A stretch of 64,000 nucleotides of DNA from Acidimicrobiia bacterium. Lineage in GTDB: Bacteria > Actinomycetota > Acidimicrobiia > Acidimicrobiales > Poriferisodalaceae. The notes below the pieces were generated by a model. That model saw only the letters and a program-made list of their open reading frames with translations, made no database searches and had not been told where the DNA came from. Made by a program: the position numbers and the translations under genes. Positions 41,996-50,609 of this stretch are shown here, in pieces. Where the stretch lies: positions 1 to 64,000 of the forward strand of contig JAJECP010000030.1 in NCBI GenBank assembly GCA_022821985.1. Direction: 5' to 3'. How positions within the stretch are numbered: the stretch's first letter is position 1; each line of letters starts with the position of its first letter.

Positions 41996-44095
41996 ATGAA
42001 TGCTGCGATGAACGCTGCAACATCGGTCGTGCGCGGGGCGTGCCATCACGACTGTCCCGATACGTGCGCTTGGGAGGTCACGGTGCGCGACGGCGTGGCC
42101 GTGAACCTGCGTGGCGATCCCCGCCATCCGTTCACTGACGGGCAGCTCTGCCCCAAGGTGAACCCGTTCCTCGATCGGGTGTATCACCCGGACCGGCTGC
42201 TGCGGCCCCTACGACGCGTCGGACCCAAGGGCGAGGGCCGGTTCGAGCCGGTCGACTGGGATGCCGCGATCACCGAGATCGCCGACCGGATCGGCACCGC
42301 CGTCGCGCAGCATGGTGGCGAGACGGTGCTGCCGTACTCGCTCGACGGCACCCAAGGGCTCGTGCAGAAGGGCGTGCTGGCCGATCGGTTCTTCGCAGCG
42401 CTCGGGGCCACGCAGCTGAACCGGCACATCTGCGGCGTGACCGCCTGGCACGGGGCTGCCGAGGTGCTCGGCGTGCCGCTCGGCGCAGATCCCACCGAGA
42501 TCGCGAGCGCCCGCACCATCGTGCTGTGGGGCACCAACACGCTGCTCACCAACCGCCACCTGTGGCCGTATGTGGAGCAGGCTCATGGCAACGGCGCCAG
42601 CGTCATCGTCGTCGACCCGGTCTCCACGATGACCGCTCAACGCTCCGACTGGCACGTCCAGCCGCGCCCCGGCACCGATGTCGCGCTCGTGCTGGGCATC
42701 ATCGGCGTGCTGGACCGGGACGGTCTCATCGACGAGGAGCGTGTGAGCGCCGCCGCTTCGGGCTGGGCCGAATTGCGTGCCGAAGCCGAGGCCCTGGGCC
42801 TTGAGAGCGCGGCCTCGATCACCGGTCTCGCTGAAGCCGACATCATCTCGCTGGCCCATCGCATCGCGCAACAGCAACCCGCTGTGCTGCGTGCGCTCAT
42901 CGGTATGGAACATCGTGAGCACGGTCAGGACATTCACCGGGCCGTGGCCGCCTTGGCGGTTGTGTCGGGTTCGGAGTACATGCGCTCCACGCAGGTGTAC
43001 TTCGACACGGCATTTGCCGACATCGTGCCGCCGCCGGGACCGCAGCGGACCGTCAACATGTCAGCTCTCGGTGCGGCGCTCACCGATGCCACCCTGCAAC
43101 CGCCGGTCACCGTGCTCGTGAACTACGGCTGCAATCCGGCTGCTATCACGCCCGACCAGAACCGGGTGCTGGCGGGCCTCGGGCGCGACGACCTGTTCGC
43201 GGTGGTCATCGAGCAGTTCATGACCGACACCGCCCGCTATGCCGACATCGTGCTGCCCACCACCACCCAGATCGAGCATCTCGACTTGATGAACGCGTGG
43301 GGCCATCTCTACGTGTCGCTGAACCTGCCGGCCATCGAGCCGCTCGGCGAATGCCTGCCGAACACAGAGATCTTCCGGCGACTGGCCAGCGCGCTGGCCC
43401 TCGACGCATCCGGCCTCGCCGACAGCGACGAACAGATGGCGCGGGACCTGCTTGCGAGCTGCCACCCCTGGCTCGACGGCATCACCTACGAACGGCTCCA
43501 GCGCGACGGCTGGGCACGGCTCGCAGTGCCAGCGGGCTGGTCTGCGCTGGCCGACAGGGAGGTTCCTCTCCCGCCGTCAGGCGTAGATGCCGGGGCGCAA
43601 TCCCGCTCGCTTGGGCCGATCCGGCTCGGCGAGCTGCGCTACCGGCCCGCCGCGGAATCGCTCAGCGGCGACCCGGAACTCGTCGAGCGCTATCCACTGG
43701 CGCTGATGTCGCTCAAGCAGCATCAGCGATTTCTCAACAGCCACTACGGCGGGTTCGAGCACCACCTGCCCGACCCGCCCCGGCCCCGCCTCGACATCAG
43801 CGCCGCCGATGCCGAGGCGCGTGGCATCGCCGAGGGCGAGCGAGTGCGTGTCTACAACGGCCGCGGCGAGCTGTTCACCACTGCTGCCATCTCCGACCGC
43901 CTGCAGCCCGGTCTGGTGACGATGCCCTTCGGCTGGTGGGCTGGCGAAGCCGATGCGCGCACGGTCAACGTGCTCACCAATGCAGCAATTGGCGGCGACG
44001 ATCCCGACGTCGGCTCGGCTGCATTTCACGACACCCTCGTCGAGGTGGAGGCTGCTCCTGATGTGCGGCAGCCAGCCGACCGCCCGTCGTCGTAG
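41996..44095 (+). CDS. Molybdopterin-dependent oxidoreductase
   Basis: A 699-residue enzyme of the DMSO-reductase/formate-dehydrogenase superfamily. N-terminal [4Fe-4S] ligands are C16, C20, C24 (CHHDCPDTC) and C52 (LCPK). Molybdopterin-binding stretches include GVTAWHGAAEVLGVPLGADP, VLWGTNTLLTNRHLW, VVDPVSTMTAQRSDWHVQPRPGTD and the C-terminal domain RYPLALMSLKQHQRFLNSHYGG. No Tat signal is visible, so it is probably cytoplasmic. No electron-transfer subunit is adjacent. The start is the ATG at 41996; the ribosome-binding site is weak. An acyl-CoA ligase follows 12 nt later. Confidence 0.85.
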   Translation: MNAAMNAATSVVRGACHHDCPDTCAWEVTVRDGVAVNLRGDPRHPFTDGQLCPKVNPFLDRVYHPDRLLRPLRRVGPKGEGRFEPVDWDAAITEIADRIGTAVAQHGGETVLPYSLDGTQGLVQKGVLADRFFAALGATQLNRHICGVTAWHGAAEVLGVPLGADPTEIASARTIVLWGTNTLLTNRHLWPYVEQAHGNGASVIVVDPVSTMTAQRSDWHVQPRPGTDVALVLGIIGVLDRDGLIDEERVSAAASGWAELRAEAEALGLESAASITGLAEADIISLAHRIAQQQPAVLRALIGMEHREHGQDIHRAVAALAVVSGSEYMRSTQVYFDTAFADIVPPPGPQRTVNMSALGAALTDATLQPPVTVLVNYGCNPAAITPDQNRVLAGLGRDDLFAVVIEQFMTDTARYADIVLPTTTQIEHLDLMNAWGHLYVSLNLPAIEPLGECLPNTEIFRRLASALALDASGLADSDEQMARDLLASCHPWLDGITYERLQRDGWARLAVPAGWSALADREVPLPPSGVDAGAQSRSLGPIRLGELRYRPAAESLSGDPELVERYPLALMSLKQHQRFLNSHYGGFEHHLPDPPRPRLDISAADAEARGIAEGERVRVYNGRGELFTTAAISDRLQPGLVTMPFGWWAGEADARTVNVLTNAAIGGDDPDVGSAAFHDTLVEVEAAPDVRQPADRPSS

Positions 44096-44107
44096 CCTGC
44101 CAAGGCG

Positions 44108-45610
44108 ATGAACGTCGCTCAACTGCTCGAGCGCTTCCCTCACGACGACACCGTCGTGCTGATCGACCGCTCAGCCACACCGCCCGAGCGGGTCACCGCG
44201 TCGGCGCTGCGAGAACGAGCTCTGCGCTGCGGGGCGGGCCTCGCTGCCCGCGGCCTGGCGCCGTTCACCCGCGTCGGGCTGCTCGCCGCCAACTGCGGCC
44301 AGTACTACGACGTGATGTTCGGGGCGCCCGCTGCGGGGCTGGTCTTCGTGCCGCTCAACACCCGGCTTCCCGCCGAGACGCAGGCATACATCCTCGACGA
44401 CGCCGACGTGCGACTGGTCATCTCCGATTCCGAGCACGCACCGCTCGTACCACCCGACATGCCCCACATCATCATCGGCACACCCGAATGGGACGCCCTT
44501 GTCGCCGCCGATCCCCTCACCGCGGTCGCCGATGTGGACGACGACGACATCGCCGTGCAGATCTACACCTCGGGCTCGACCGGGCGGCCCAAGGGTGTGC
44601 TGCTGACGCATCGCAACATCACCTTCACCGTCCTCGAGTACGGCGCAGCGATGCCGGGCGAGGTGATGCTGGTCTCGGCTCCGCTGTACCACAAGAACGC
44701 TTCGATGTCCTCCAAGCTGGCGTTTGCCAATGGAGGCACGGTGGTGCTCCTTCCGGGCTTCACGGCTTCGGGCTACATCGAAGCCATCGAATCCCACCGG
44801 GTCACCATGTGCTCGGGCGTGCCCACGATGTTCGCCCTCGTCACCGCCGAAATCGCCTCCCGTGTCGCCGCTGGTCAAGAGATGCCGGACTTGTCGTCGG
44901 TGCAGCGGGCTTTCATCGGCTCTGCGCCCCTGACTGAAGCCCTGTACGACGACGTGCAGCGTTTGCTGCCGCAGGCGGTCGTCTCCAACGGGTACGGCAC
45001 CACCGAGGCGGTGCTCGAGTTCGGTCCCCACCCCGAAGGCAAGCCCAGGCCCAAGATCTCTGTCGGCCACCAGCACCCCAAGGTGGAGTTGCGGCTCGTC
45101 GACCCGATCACCGGCGAGGACGCTGACGCCGGCGAGCTGTGGGTGCGCTCGCCCGGCGTCATGACCGGCTACCACAACCTGCCCGACGTCACTGCCGAAC
45201 GTCTCACCGACGGCTGGTACCACACGGGCGACCTCATGACTCGCGATGAGGATGGCTGGTACTACTTCGTGGGCCGCGTGGACGACATGTTCGTCTGCGC
45301 CGGCGAGAACATCTACCCCGATGCCGTGGAGCAGATGCTCGAGAAGCACCCCGCGGTGCACCAGGCCGTCGTGGTTCCGGTGCCCGACGAGCTGAAGGGC
45401 CAACTGCCAGCAGCATTTGTACGTGCCGAACCTGGCCACACGCTCACGGTCGACGACGTCAAGCGCTACGCGCTTGCCAATGGTCCCGCGTACGCCCATC
45501 CCCGCCATGTGTGGATCGTTGACGAGATCCCGCTGGCCTCGACCGCCAAGATTGACCGCAACGGCTTGGTCGCCCAGGCCGCCGATCTGGTGAAGGCTGA
45601 CTCCCCCTGA
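44108..45610 (+). CDS. AMP-dependent acyl-CoA synthetase/ligase
   Basis: ANL-superfamily adenylating enzyme (500 residues) that activates a carboxylic acid with ATP and CoA. Motifs are IYTSGSTGRPKGVLLTH (phosphate loop), NGYGTTEAVLEFGP (A5), DGWYHTGDLMTRDEDGWYYFVGRVDD (A7/A8 hinge) and the C-terminal Lys in LASTAKIDRNGL (A10). The acid is not identifiable. It lies between the molybdenum enzyme and a BrkB protein; a shared pathway is possible but not shown. Confidence 0.9.
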   Translation: MNVAQLLERFPHDDTVVLIDRSATPPERVTASALRERALRCGAGLAARGLAPFTRVGLLAANCGQYYDVMFGAPAAGLVFVPLNTRLPAETQAYILDDADVRLVISDSEHAPLVPPDMPHIIIGTPEWDALVAADPLTAVADVDDDDIAVQIYTSGSTGRPKGVLLTHRNITFTVLEYGAAMPGEVMLVSAPLYHKNASMSSKLAFANGGTVVLLPGFTASGYIEAIESHRVTMCSGVPTMFALVTAEIASRVAAGQEMPDLSSVQRAFIGSAPLTEALYDDVQRLLPQAVVSNGYGTTEAVLEFGPHPEGKPRPKISVGHQHPKVELRLVDPITGEDADAGELWVRSPGVMTGYHNLPDVTAERLTDGWYHTGDLMTRDEDGWYYFVGRVDDMFVCAGENIYPDAVEQMLEKHPAVHQAVVVPVPDELKGQLPAAFVRAEPGHTLTVDDVKRYALANGPAYAHPRHVWIVDEIPLASTAKIDRNGLVAQAADLVKADSP

Positions 45611-45681
45611 ACAGCGAGCACGCGGATTCGGATAGCGCGGCCGACGCTGCAGCGCCGCCCCACTCGCCGGAGAATCGCCCC

Positions 45682-46602
45682 GTGCCAGCGAGCCCTACAT
45701 CGAGGCTCCGCAAGCTGAGTCGCAGCACCCTGAATATCGCCAACGAGATCCGCCAGGACTGGGCTCAGCACCGCATCGCCGGGCTCTCCGCCGAGATTGC
45801 ATTCTTCGCCCTCTTGGGGCTCTTCCCCGCCGTCATCGTGTTCGCAGCGCTGCTGGGATCGCTCGACGTGCTGATCGGCCAGAGCGCGGCATCCGGCACC
45901 GAGGATTGGCTGCTGCAACGGATCAGCGACACCTTCGGAGACCAGAACACGCTCGACGCCACGGTCGCCGATCTCTTCGATCGCTCCGACGCACGGGTCG
46001 TGACCGTCGGCATCGTCGTGGCTGCCTATGCGTCGTCGCGCGGCTTCATCGCCGTGGTGCGTGCCTTGAACGTGACCCGCGGCCACCACGGCGCTCGCAG
46101 CTGGCTGTCGACCCGCTTCGTGGGCTTCGCCCTGACATTTCTGACGTTGGTGGTCGCCGTCGTGGTGGCGACGATGGTGGTCGTGGGGCCGCTGTTCGGC
46201 GGCGGCTCCGAGCTGGCTGGCCGACTGGGCGCTGGAAGCTCGTTCAGCACGGCGTGGGACTGGCTCCGGTGGCCCGTCGTCTTCCTGGCAGTCGTGGCGT
46301 GGGCGGCAACGGTGTACCGGATCGCCCCGCGCCACAAGCTCACCTGGCGACGAGAAGTCCCGGGAGCCCTCCTGGCAACCGTGTGGTGGCTGGCCGTATC
46401 AGTTGGATTCGGTGCCTACCTGCAGCTCGCCTCGAACGGCGTCAACGCCATCTTCGGTCTGCTCGGCGGCGCCCTCAGCCTGCTGCTGTGGCTGTACCTG
46501 CTCGCCATGGGCCTCCTCGCCGGCGCCCAGCTCAACAGCCTCCTCGACCGCCACCGCCTGCAGGCTTTCGACCAACAGGCATCGCCCGAGCCGCTCTCCT
46601 AG
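45682..46602 (+). CDS. YihY/BrkB-family inner membrane protein
   Basis: A 306-residue multi-span protein. An N-terminal amphipathic part leads to IAGLSAEIAFFALLGLFPAVIVFAALLGSL, the characteristic first region of YihY/UPF0761. ASSRGFIAVVRALNV and the last two helices NAIFGLLGGALSLLLWLYLLAMGLLAGAQLNS match the family. The role is unknown; it was once misassigned as RNase BN. GTG start with GGAGAA upstream. Confidence 0.85.
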   Translation: MPASPTSRLRKLSRSTLNIANEIRQDWAQHRIAGLSAEIAFFALLGLFPAVIVFAALLGSLDVLIGQSAASGTEDWLLQRISDTFGDQNTLDATVADLFDRSDARVVTVGIVVAAYASSRGFIAVVRALNVTRGHHGARSWLSTRFVGFALTFLTLVVAVVVATMVVVGPLFGGGSELAGRLGAGSSFSTAWDWLRWPVVFLAVVAWAATVYRIAPRHKLTWRREVPGALLATVWWLAVSVGFGAYLQLASNGVNAIFGLLGGALSLLLWLYLLAMGLLAGAQLNSLLDRHRLQAFDQQASPEPLS

Positions 46603-46612
46603 GGTGGCGGGC

Positions 46613-47398
46613 ATGTGGATTCGTCTTCGTCAGATTGCTGTTACTACTGCCGACTTGGCCCAGACCTCGGCGGACATCCAGAGCGTTCTCGGCGTTGAGC
46701 CGTGCTTCACCGATCCCGGTGTCGGCATCTTCGGCCTCAAGAACGTGCTGTGGCCGGTGGGCACCCAGTTCCTCGAGTGCGTCACGCCGATCCAAGACGA
46801 CACTGCTGCCGGCCGGTACCAGCAGCGGCGCGGCGGCGACACGGGGTACATGGTCATCACCCAGGTCAGCGACGTTGCTGCGCGCCGCGCCCACGTCGAC
46901 GAGATGGGCATCCGGATCGCATTCGAGATGAACTTTCCTGACGAAGGCCATGTCGGCATGCAGCTGCACCCGGCCGACACCGGCGGCGCGTTCTTCGAGA
47001 TGGACCAGATGACCGGACCCACCGGCGACGACGTCGGAGGCGCTTGGACGCCTGCCGGCTCCTACTGGGAGCCCTACGTCTGCACCGACAGGGTGAGCAA
47101 TATCGCCGCCGCCGAGCTCCAGAGCCCCGACCCGCAGCGCTTGGCCGAGCGTTGGAGCCAGATTGCGCAGATCGACCTCGACACCGATGCCGACGGCCAC
47201 CCCACGATCCAGCTCGACAACGCCACGCTGAGGTTCGTGCCCGAAGCCGATGGCCGCGGCGAAGGACTCGGCGCCATCGACGTCACCACCGTCGACCGCG
47301 AAGCGGTGCTCGCAGCAGCCCGCACGCGGGACTGCTACGTGAACGACAGCCAAATCGCGCTCGCCGGCCTGCGCGTCAACCTCGTCGACGCCGGCTGA
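46613..47398 (+). CDS. VOC-superfamily protein with duplicated 3' end
   Basis: A 261-residue protein with the vicinal oxygen chelate fold. Its N-terminal half (IRLRQIAVTTADLAQTSADIQ ... VGIFGLKNVLWPVG) resembles glyoxalase-like proteins with a long inserted middle; the C-terminal half is a second weak module. The canonical metal His/Glu set is not clear. The ATG at 46613 follows a TAGGGT by 7 nt, so it may be leaderless; that TAG is also the stop of the upstream gene. Its last eight codons and stop are repeated in frame 54 nt downstream. Confidence 0.75.
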   Translation: MWIRLRQIAVTTADLAQTSADIQSVLGVEPCFTDPGVGIFGLKNVLWPVGTQFLECVTPIQDDTAAGRYQQRRGGDTGYMVITQVSDVAARRAHVDEMGIRIAFEMNFPDEGHVGMQLHPADTGGAFFEMDQMTGPTGDDVGGAWTPAGSYWEPYVCTDRVSNIAAAELQSPDPQRLAERWSQIAQIDLDTDADGHPTIQLDNATLRFVPEADGRGEGLGAIDVTTVDREAVLAAARTRDCYVNDSQIALAGLRVNLVDAG

Positions 47399-47480
47399 AC
47401 GGGCTTGCCGGCACTTACCGGACCGCGCGTCAATCTCTTCGACGCCGACTGACACGGGCTTGCCGGCGCTCGTCGGCCTA
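47371..47480 (+). repeat. In-frame duplication of the VOC gene 3' end
   Basis: GCGCGTCAACCTCGTCGACG at 47371 recurs as GCGCGTCAATCTCTTCGACG at 47425 (54 nt later, an exact codon multiple). In the VOC frame the copies end VDAG-TGA (47396-47398) and FDAD-TGA (47450-47452). Similarity continues past each stop (ACGGGCTTGCCGGC) with a 1-nt insertion in the second copy. Confidence 0.8.
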
Positions 47481-47539
47481 CCATCGGCATCCGCCGCAGG
47501 TCGCCGCTCGGTTGCGACCACACAGGGAGGTTCTTGCCG

Positions 47540-48091
47540 ATGAGCGAGATCGTTGACCAATTCAAGCGCTCCGTCGCGCTCTTCGACTCGGTGGTGGCCA
47601 GCGTGCCCGACGATGCCTGGGGCAATGACACGCCATGCGCCGACTGGAATGCAAGTGAACTGCTGCGTCACCAGTGCGGCGTGCTCGACGCGCTCGCCGG
47701 TATCGCCCGCACCGGCGAGGTGGGCATGCCCCAGATGGCCGACGATGCCGGCGATCCGGCGGCCCAGTGGCAGGCCACCCGCGAGGGCGTGCTCGCCGCG
47801 ATCGACGGCGCCGACCTCTCCGCCGAGGACAAGTACTGGTTCGGGCCGATGAGCTTCGAGAACTTCGTGGGCATGGTGCAGTGGGACCCGCTGACCCACG
47901 CATGGGACCTGGCCCAGGCCAGCGGCAACCCCATCGACCTGCCCGACGACCTGTGCGAGGCCACCCTCGCCCGGGTGCAAGCCTTGGGCGACATTCCCCG
48001 CAAGTGGAGGCTGATCACCGACGCAGTCGATGTTCCCGACGACGCGCCGATGTCGCACCGCTACCTCGGCTACGTCGGGCGCCAACCGTGA
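47540..48091 (+). CDS. TIGR03086-family (DinB/MDMPI-like) metal-binding protein
   Basis: A 183-residue helical-bundle protein of the TIGR03086 type, related to the N-terminal domain of mycothiol-dependent maleylpyruvate isomerase. The opening FKRSVALFDSVVASVPDDAWGNDTPCADWNASELLRH is typical, with the His of LLRHQ and a later H (DPLTHAWDLAQASG) as candidate metal ligands. The ATG at 47540 has AGGGAGG at good spacing. It is coupled by GTGA to the metallo-beta-lactamase-fold gene, so the two products may act on one substrate. Confidence 0.8.
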   Translation: MSEIVDQFKRSVALFDSVVASVPDDAWGNDTPCADWNASELLRHQCGVLDALAGIARTGEVGMPQMADDAGDPAAQWQATREGVLAAIDGADLSAEDKYWFGPMSFENFVGMVQWDPLTHAWDLAQASGNPIDLPDDLCEATLARVQALGDIPRKWRLITDAVDVPDDAPMSHRYLGYVGRQP

Positions 48092-49014
48092 ACGCCGCCG
48101 CTGAGAGCGAGGCCGGCCAGACAGACGTCGGCAGCGAGCGTGCCGAGCCGCAGCGCTGGCAGATCGGCGACGTGTCCATCACGTCGGTCTCGGAGGCCGC
48201 CACGCCGACCTCGCCGCGCTTCCTCTACGACGGCGTCAGCAAGGGCGGCGTGCTGGCCCGTGCTGAGGCTGCGCCGTGGCTGCGCCCGCACTTCGTCAGC
48301 GACGACGGCTACCTGTTGCAGCGCATCCATACCTGCGTGATCTCGGCAGGCGAACATCGCATCGCGGTGGACACCTGCGTCGGCAACGACAAGGAACGCA
48401 CCAACCCGCTGTGGCACCGCCAGCAAGGTCCGTTCCTCGACGACATGGCCGCCGCTGGCTTCCCGCCCGAGTCGATCACCCATGTGGTGTGCACCCACCT
48501 GCACGTGGACCATGTGGGCTGGAACACCTGCCTGAACGCCGACGGCGAATGGGTGCCCACATTCCCCAACGCGGAGTACCTGTTCTGCGCGCCCGAGTAC
48601 GACTACTGGGCCAATCACGAAGACCTCTTCGGGGATGCCGTGTTCGAGGACTCGGTGGCTCCCATCGCCGCCGCAGATCGCGCCAACATGGTCGAAGCTG
48701 TCGACAGCATCTGCTCAGAGGTGTCGTTCCAGTCCACGCCGGGCCACACACCGGGGCACCTCTCGGTGGTGATCTCCAGCGGCGGCAAGCGAGCGATCAT
48801 CACCGGCGACATGGCACATACCCCGATGCAGCTCGCCGACCCCGACCTCAGCTCGATGTTCGACACCGATCCCGACGAAGCGCGCCGCACCCGCCACGTG
48901 GCGTTCGGCGACTGGGCCGACGGCGAGACCCTGGTGATCGGCACCCACTTCGGGGGACCCACCGCCGGCGTCATGGTTCCCCACGAAGGCGCCTACCGCC
49001 TCGACTGCGACTGA
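48088..49014 (+). CDS. Metallo-beta-lactamase-fold hydrolase
   Basis: A 308-residue MBL-fold enzyme. The metal motif is CTHLHVDHVGWN (His137, His139, Asp141, His142), with downstream ligands in STPGHTPGHLSVV and IITGDMAHTP (Asp) and IGTHFGGPTAG (His). This layout is close to lactonase/aryl-hydrolase-type MBL proteins. The start is the GTG that overlaps the upstream stop as GTGA. It converges on the FAD oxidoreductase with a short hairpin (49030-49044) between them. Confidence 0.85.
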   Translation: MNAAAESEAGQTDVGSERAEPQRWQIGDVSITSVSEAATPTSPRFLYDGVSKGGVLARAEAAPWLRPHFVSDDGYLLQRIHTCVISAGEHRIAVDTCVGNDKERTNPLWHRQQGPFLDDMAAAGFPPESITHVVCTHLHVDHVGWNTCLNADGEWVPTFPNAEYLFCAPEYDYWANHEDLFGDAVFEDSVAPIAAADRANMVEAVDSICSEVSFQSTPGHTPGHLSVVISSGGKRAIITGDMAHTPMQLADPDLSSMFDTDPDEARRTRHVAFGDWADGETLVIGTHFGGPTAGVMVPHEGAYRLDCD

Positions 49015-49029
49015 CGTCCAGAGGCTGCG

Positions 49030-49044
49030 CCCCGGGCCACGGGG
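49030..49044. terminator. Short G/C hairpin between convergent MBL and oxidoreductase genes
   Basis: CCCCG and CGGGG pair around a GGCCA loop, 16 nt after the MBL stop and 17 nt beyond the oxidoreductase stop. The stem is short (5 bp) and lacks a T-tract, so this is tentative. Confidence 0.3.
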
Positions 49045-49060
49045 TCCGCCAGCAAGAGTG

Positions 49061-50512
49061 CTAGTGGCCGCTTCGCAGCAGCCGCGCGATGCCTGACATC
49101 AGGCGATCCGGACGGTCCGGGCGCAGTTCGCGCTGATCCGCGGCACCAAGCAAGGCGCGGCTGGCGCGCACGCCGAGCCAGCGCAGCGGCTCCGGCTCCC
49201 ACCGACGCGAGCTCACCCCTACCCAGGGCAGGCTCGTGCGCTCGGTATCGCGCTCGGCGATCAGCTCGGCCATGGTGCGGCCAGCCAGGTTGGACGCTGC
49301 GACGCCCTCGCCCACGTAGCCGCCCAGCACGCCTTCGCCGGTGCGCGGGTCGAAACGCACGCCGGGCAGCCAGTTGCGCGGGATGCCGAGCACCCCGCCC
49401 CAGCGGTGGGTGACACGCGCCTCGGCGACCTGCGGCAACATCTCGGAAAGCACCCGCCAGATTCGCCGGTGCATACCCAGATGCGTCTCGGCAGCGGGCA
49501 CGATCCGGGAGCCGAAGCTGTACGGCTCCCCGGTGGCGCCGAAAGCGATCCGGTTGTCGGCAGTGCGCTGTCCGTAGGTGACCATGCGGCGATCGTCGGC
49601 GAAGCTCGGCCGGTTCGCGAGGCCGATGTCGTCGAAGACTGCATCAGGCAGCGGCTCGGTGGCGATCATCCGCGAATAGACGGGCAAGATGTCCCGCCGC
49701 AAGCCCTGCAGATCTCTGGTGTACGCCTCGGTGGCGCGCACGATCACCGGGGCCCGAACTTCGCGGCGGCCGCGGCTCATCGGCGAGCCACGAGCGCCCT
49801 CTGCGGCAATCTGCACCGCACCGCCGTCGAAACCGGTGACACGTGACTGCTCGTAGATCTCCACCCCCGCCGCTTCGGCGGCGCAGGCCAGCCCCAGCGC
49901 CAGCTTGGCGGGATCCACTACCGCAGAAGGGCCGAGCAGGACACCGCTGCGCACATCGGTGGCGTTGAGCTGCTCGCGTGCTTCGTCAGCATCGAGCAGG
50001 CGGATCTCGTCTTCGGTCAGCCCGAAGCTGCGAGCTTCGGCTATCTCGGCGACCTGCCGGTCCGCTTGGGGACCCGTGCGCGCCACCCTGATGGTGCCGC
50101 CTTTGGCGTAGTCGCAGTCGATGCCCTCAGCGGATGCCACACGCCCGATCTCGTCGACGGCGTCGAACACGGCTCGCACCAGGCGCCGGGATTCGGTCGG
50201 GCTGGAACGCCGCGCGTAGTCGGCAACCGAGCCGGCCAGCTCCCCCACTGCCCAACCCCCGTTGCGTCCCGACGCACCGAAGCCGCAGTGGTGCCGCTCC
50301 AGCACGACCACACGCATCGCAGGCTCCAGCTGCTTGAGGTAGTAGGCGGTCCACAACCCGCTGAATCCCCCGCCGACGATGGCCACGTCGACGTCGAGAT
50401 CACCCTCGACAGCGGGACGGGGCGCGACAGGCGGCTCGAGCCGGTCGATCCACAGCGGCGTCGTCGATGCCGTCTCCAGCGACCAAGGATCCGAGCTGAG
50501 TGCAGCGGCCAT
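49061..50512 (-). CDS. FAD-dependent amine oxidoreductase (DAO family, PuuB-like)
   Basis: A 483-residue flavoprotein. The dinucleotide-binding motif is VDVAIVGGGFSGLWTAYYL, and the DAO-family GFGASGRNGGWAVGEL follows, as in gamma-glutamylputrescine oxidase and related amine oxidases. The C-terminal GEGVLGGYVGEGVAASNLAGR is the FAD-closing segment. ATG start with GAAGGGG upstream. It is divergent from the GNAT-agmatinase-potABCD run, which supports a polyamine substrate; this is inference from context. Confidence 0.82.
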   Translation of the reverse strand: MAAALSSDPWSLETASTTPLWIDRLEPPVAPRPAVEGDLDVDVAIVGGGFSGLWTAYYLKQLEPAMRVVVLERHHCGFGASGRNGGWAVGELAGSVADYARRSSPTESRRLVRAVFDAVDEIGRVASAEGIDCDYAKGGTIRVARTGPQADRQVAEIAEARSFGLTEDEIRLLDADEAREQLNATDVRSGVLLGPSAVVDPAKLALGLACAAEAAGVEIYEQSRVTGFDGGAVQIAAEGARGSPMSRGRREVRAPVIVRATEAYTRDLQGLRRDILPVYSRMIATEPLPDAVFDDIGLANRPSFADDRRMVTYGQRTADNRIAFGATGEPYSFGSRIVPAAETHLGMHRRIWRVLSEMLPQVAEARVTHRWGGVLGIPRNWLPGVRFDPRTGEGVLGGYVGEGVAASNLAGRTMAELIAERDTERTSLPWVGVSSRRWEPEPLRWLGVRASRALLGAADQRELRPDRPDRLMSGIARLLRSGH

Positions 50513-50559
50513 CCCCTTCGAAAACTACTGCCGCTGCCAGCCGCTTCCCGGCGCAGGGA

Positions 50560-50582
50560 TAATCTCTCAGCCGGCGGCTGAG
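50560..50582 (+). promoter_or_regulatory. Promoter -10 plus perfect palindrome before the polyamine operon
   Basis: TAATCT (50560-50565) fits TANNNT. It is followed directly by CTCAGCCGGCGGCTGAG (50566-50582), 7-bp arms around GGC, covering the expected transcription start. A repressor bound there would block initiation; as RNA it would fold at the 5' end. The GNAT start codon is 27 nt further on. No clear -35 is seen. Confidence 0.5.
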
Positions 50583-50609
50583 TGCGGCAGGCGCCGCGGG
50601 GGAGCTGCG

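Noticed and set aside
46532-48085. 517-codon minus-strand open frame opposite the VOC and TIGR03086 genes
   Set aside because: Antisense mirror spanning two recognisable plus-strand genes and their gap; biased composition and no domain.
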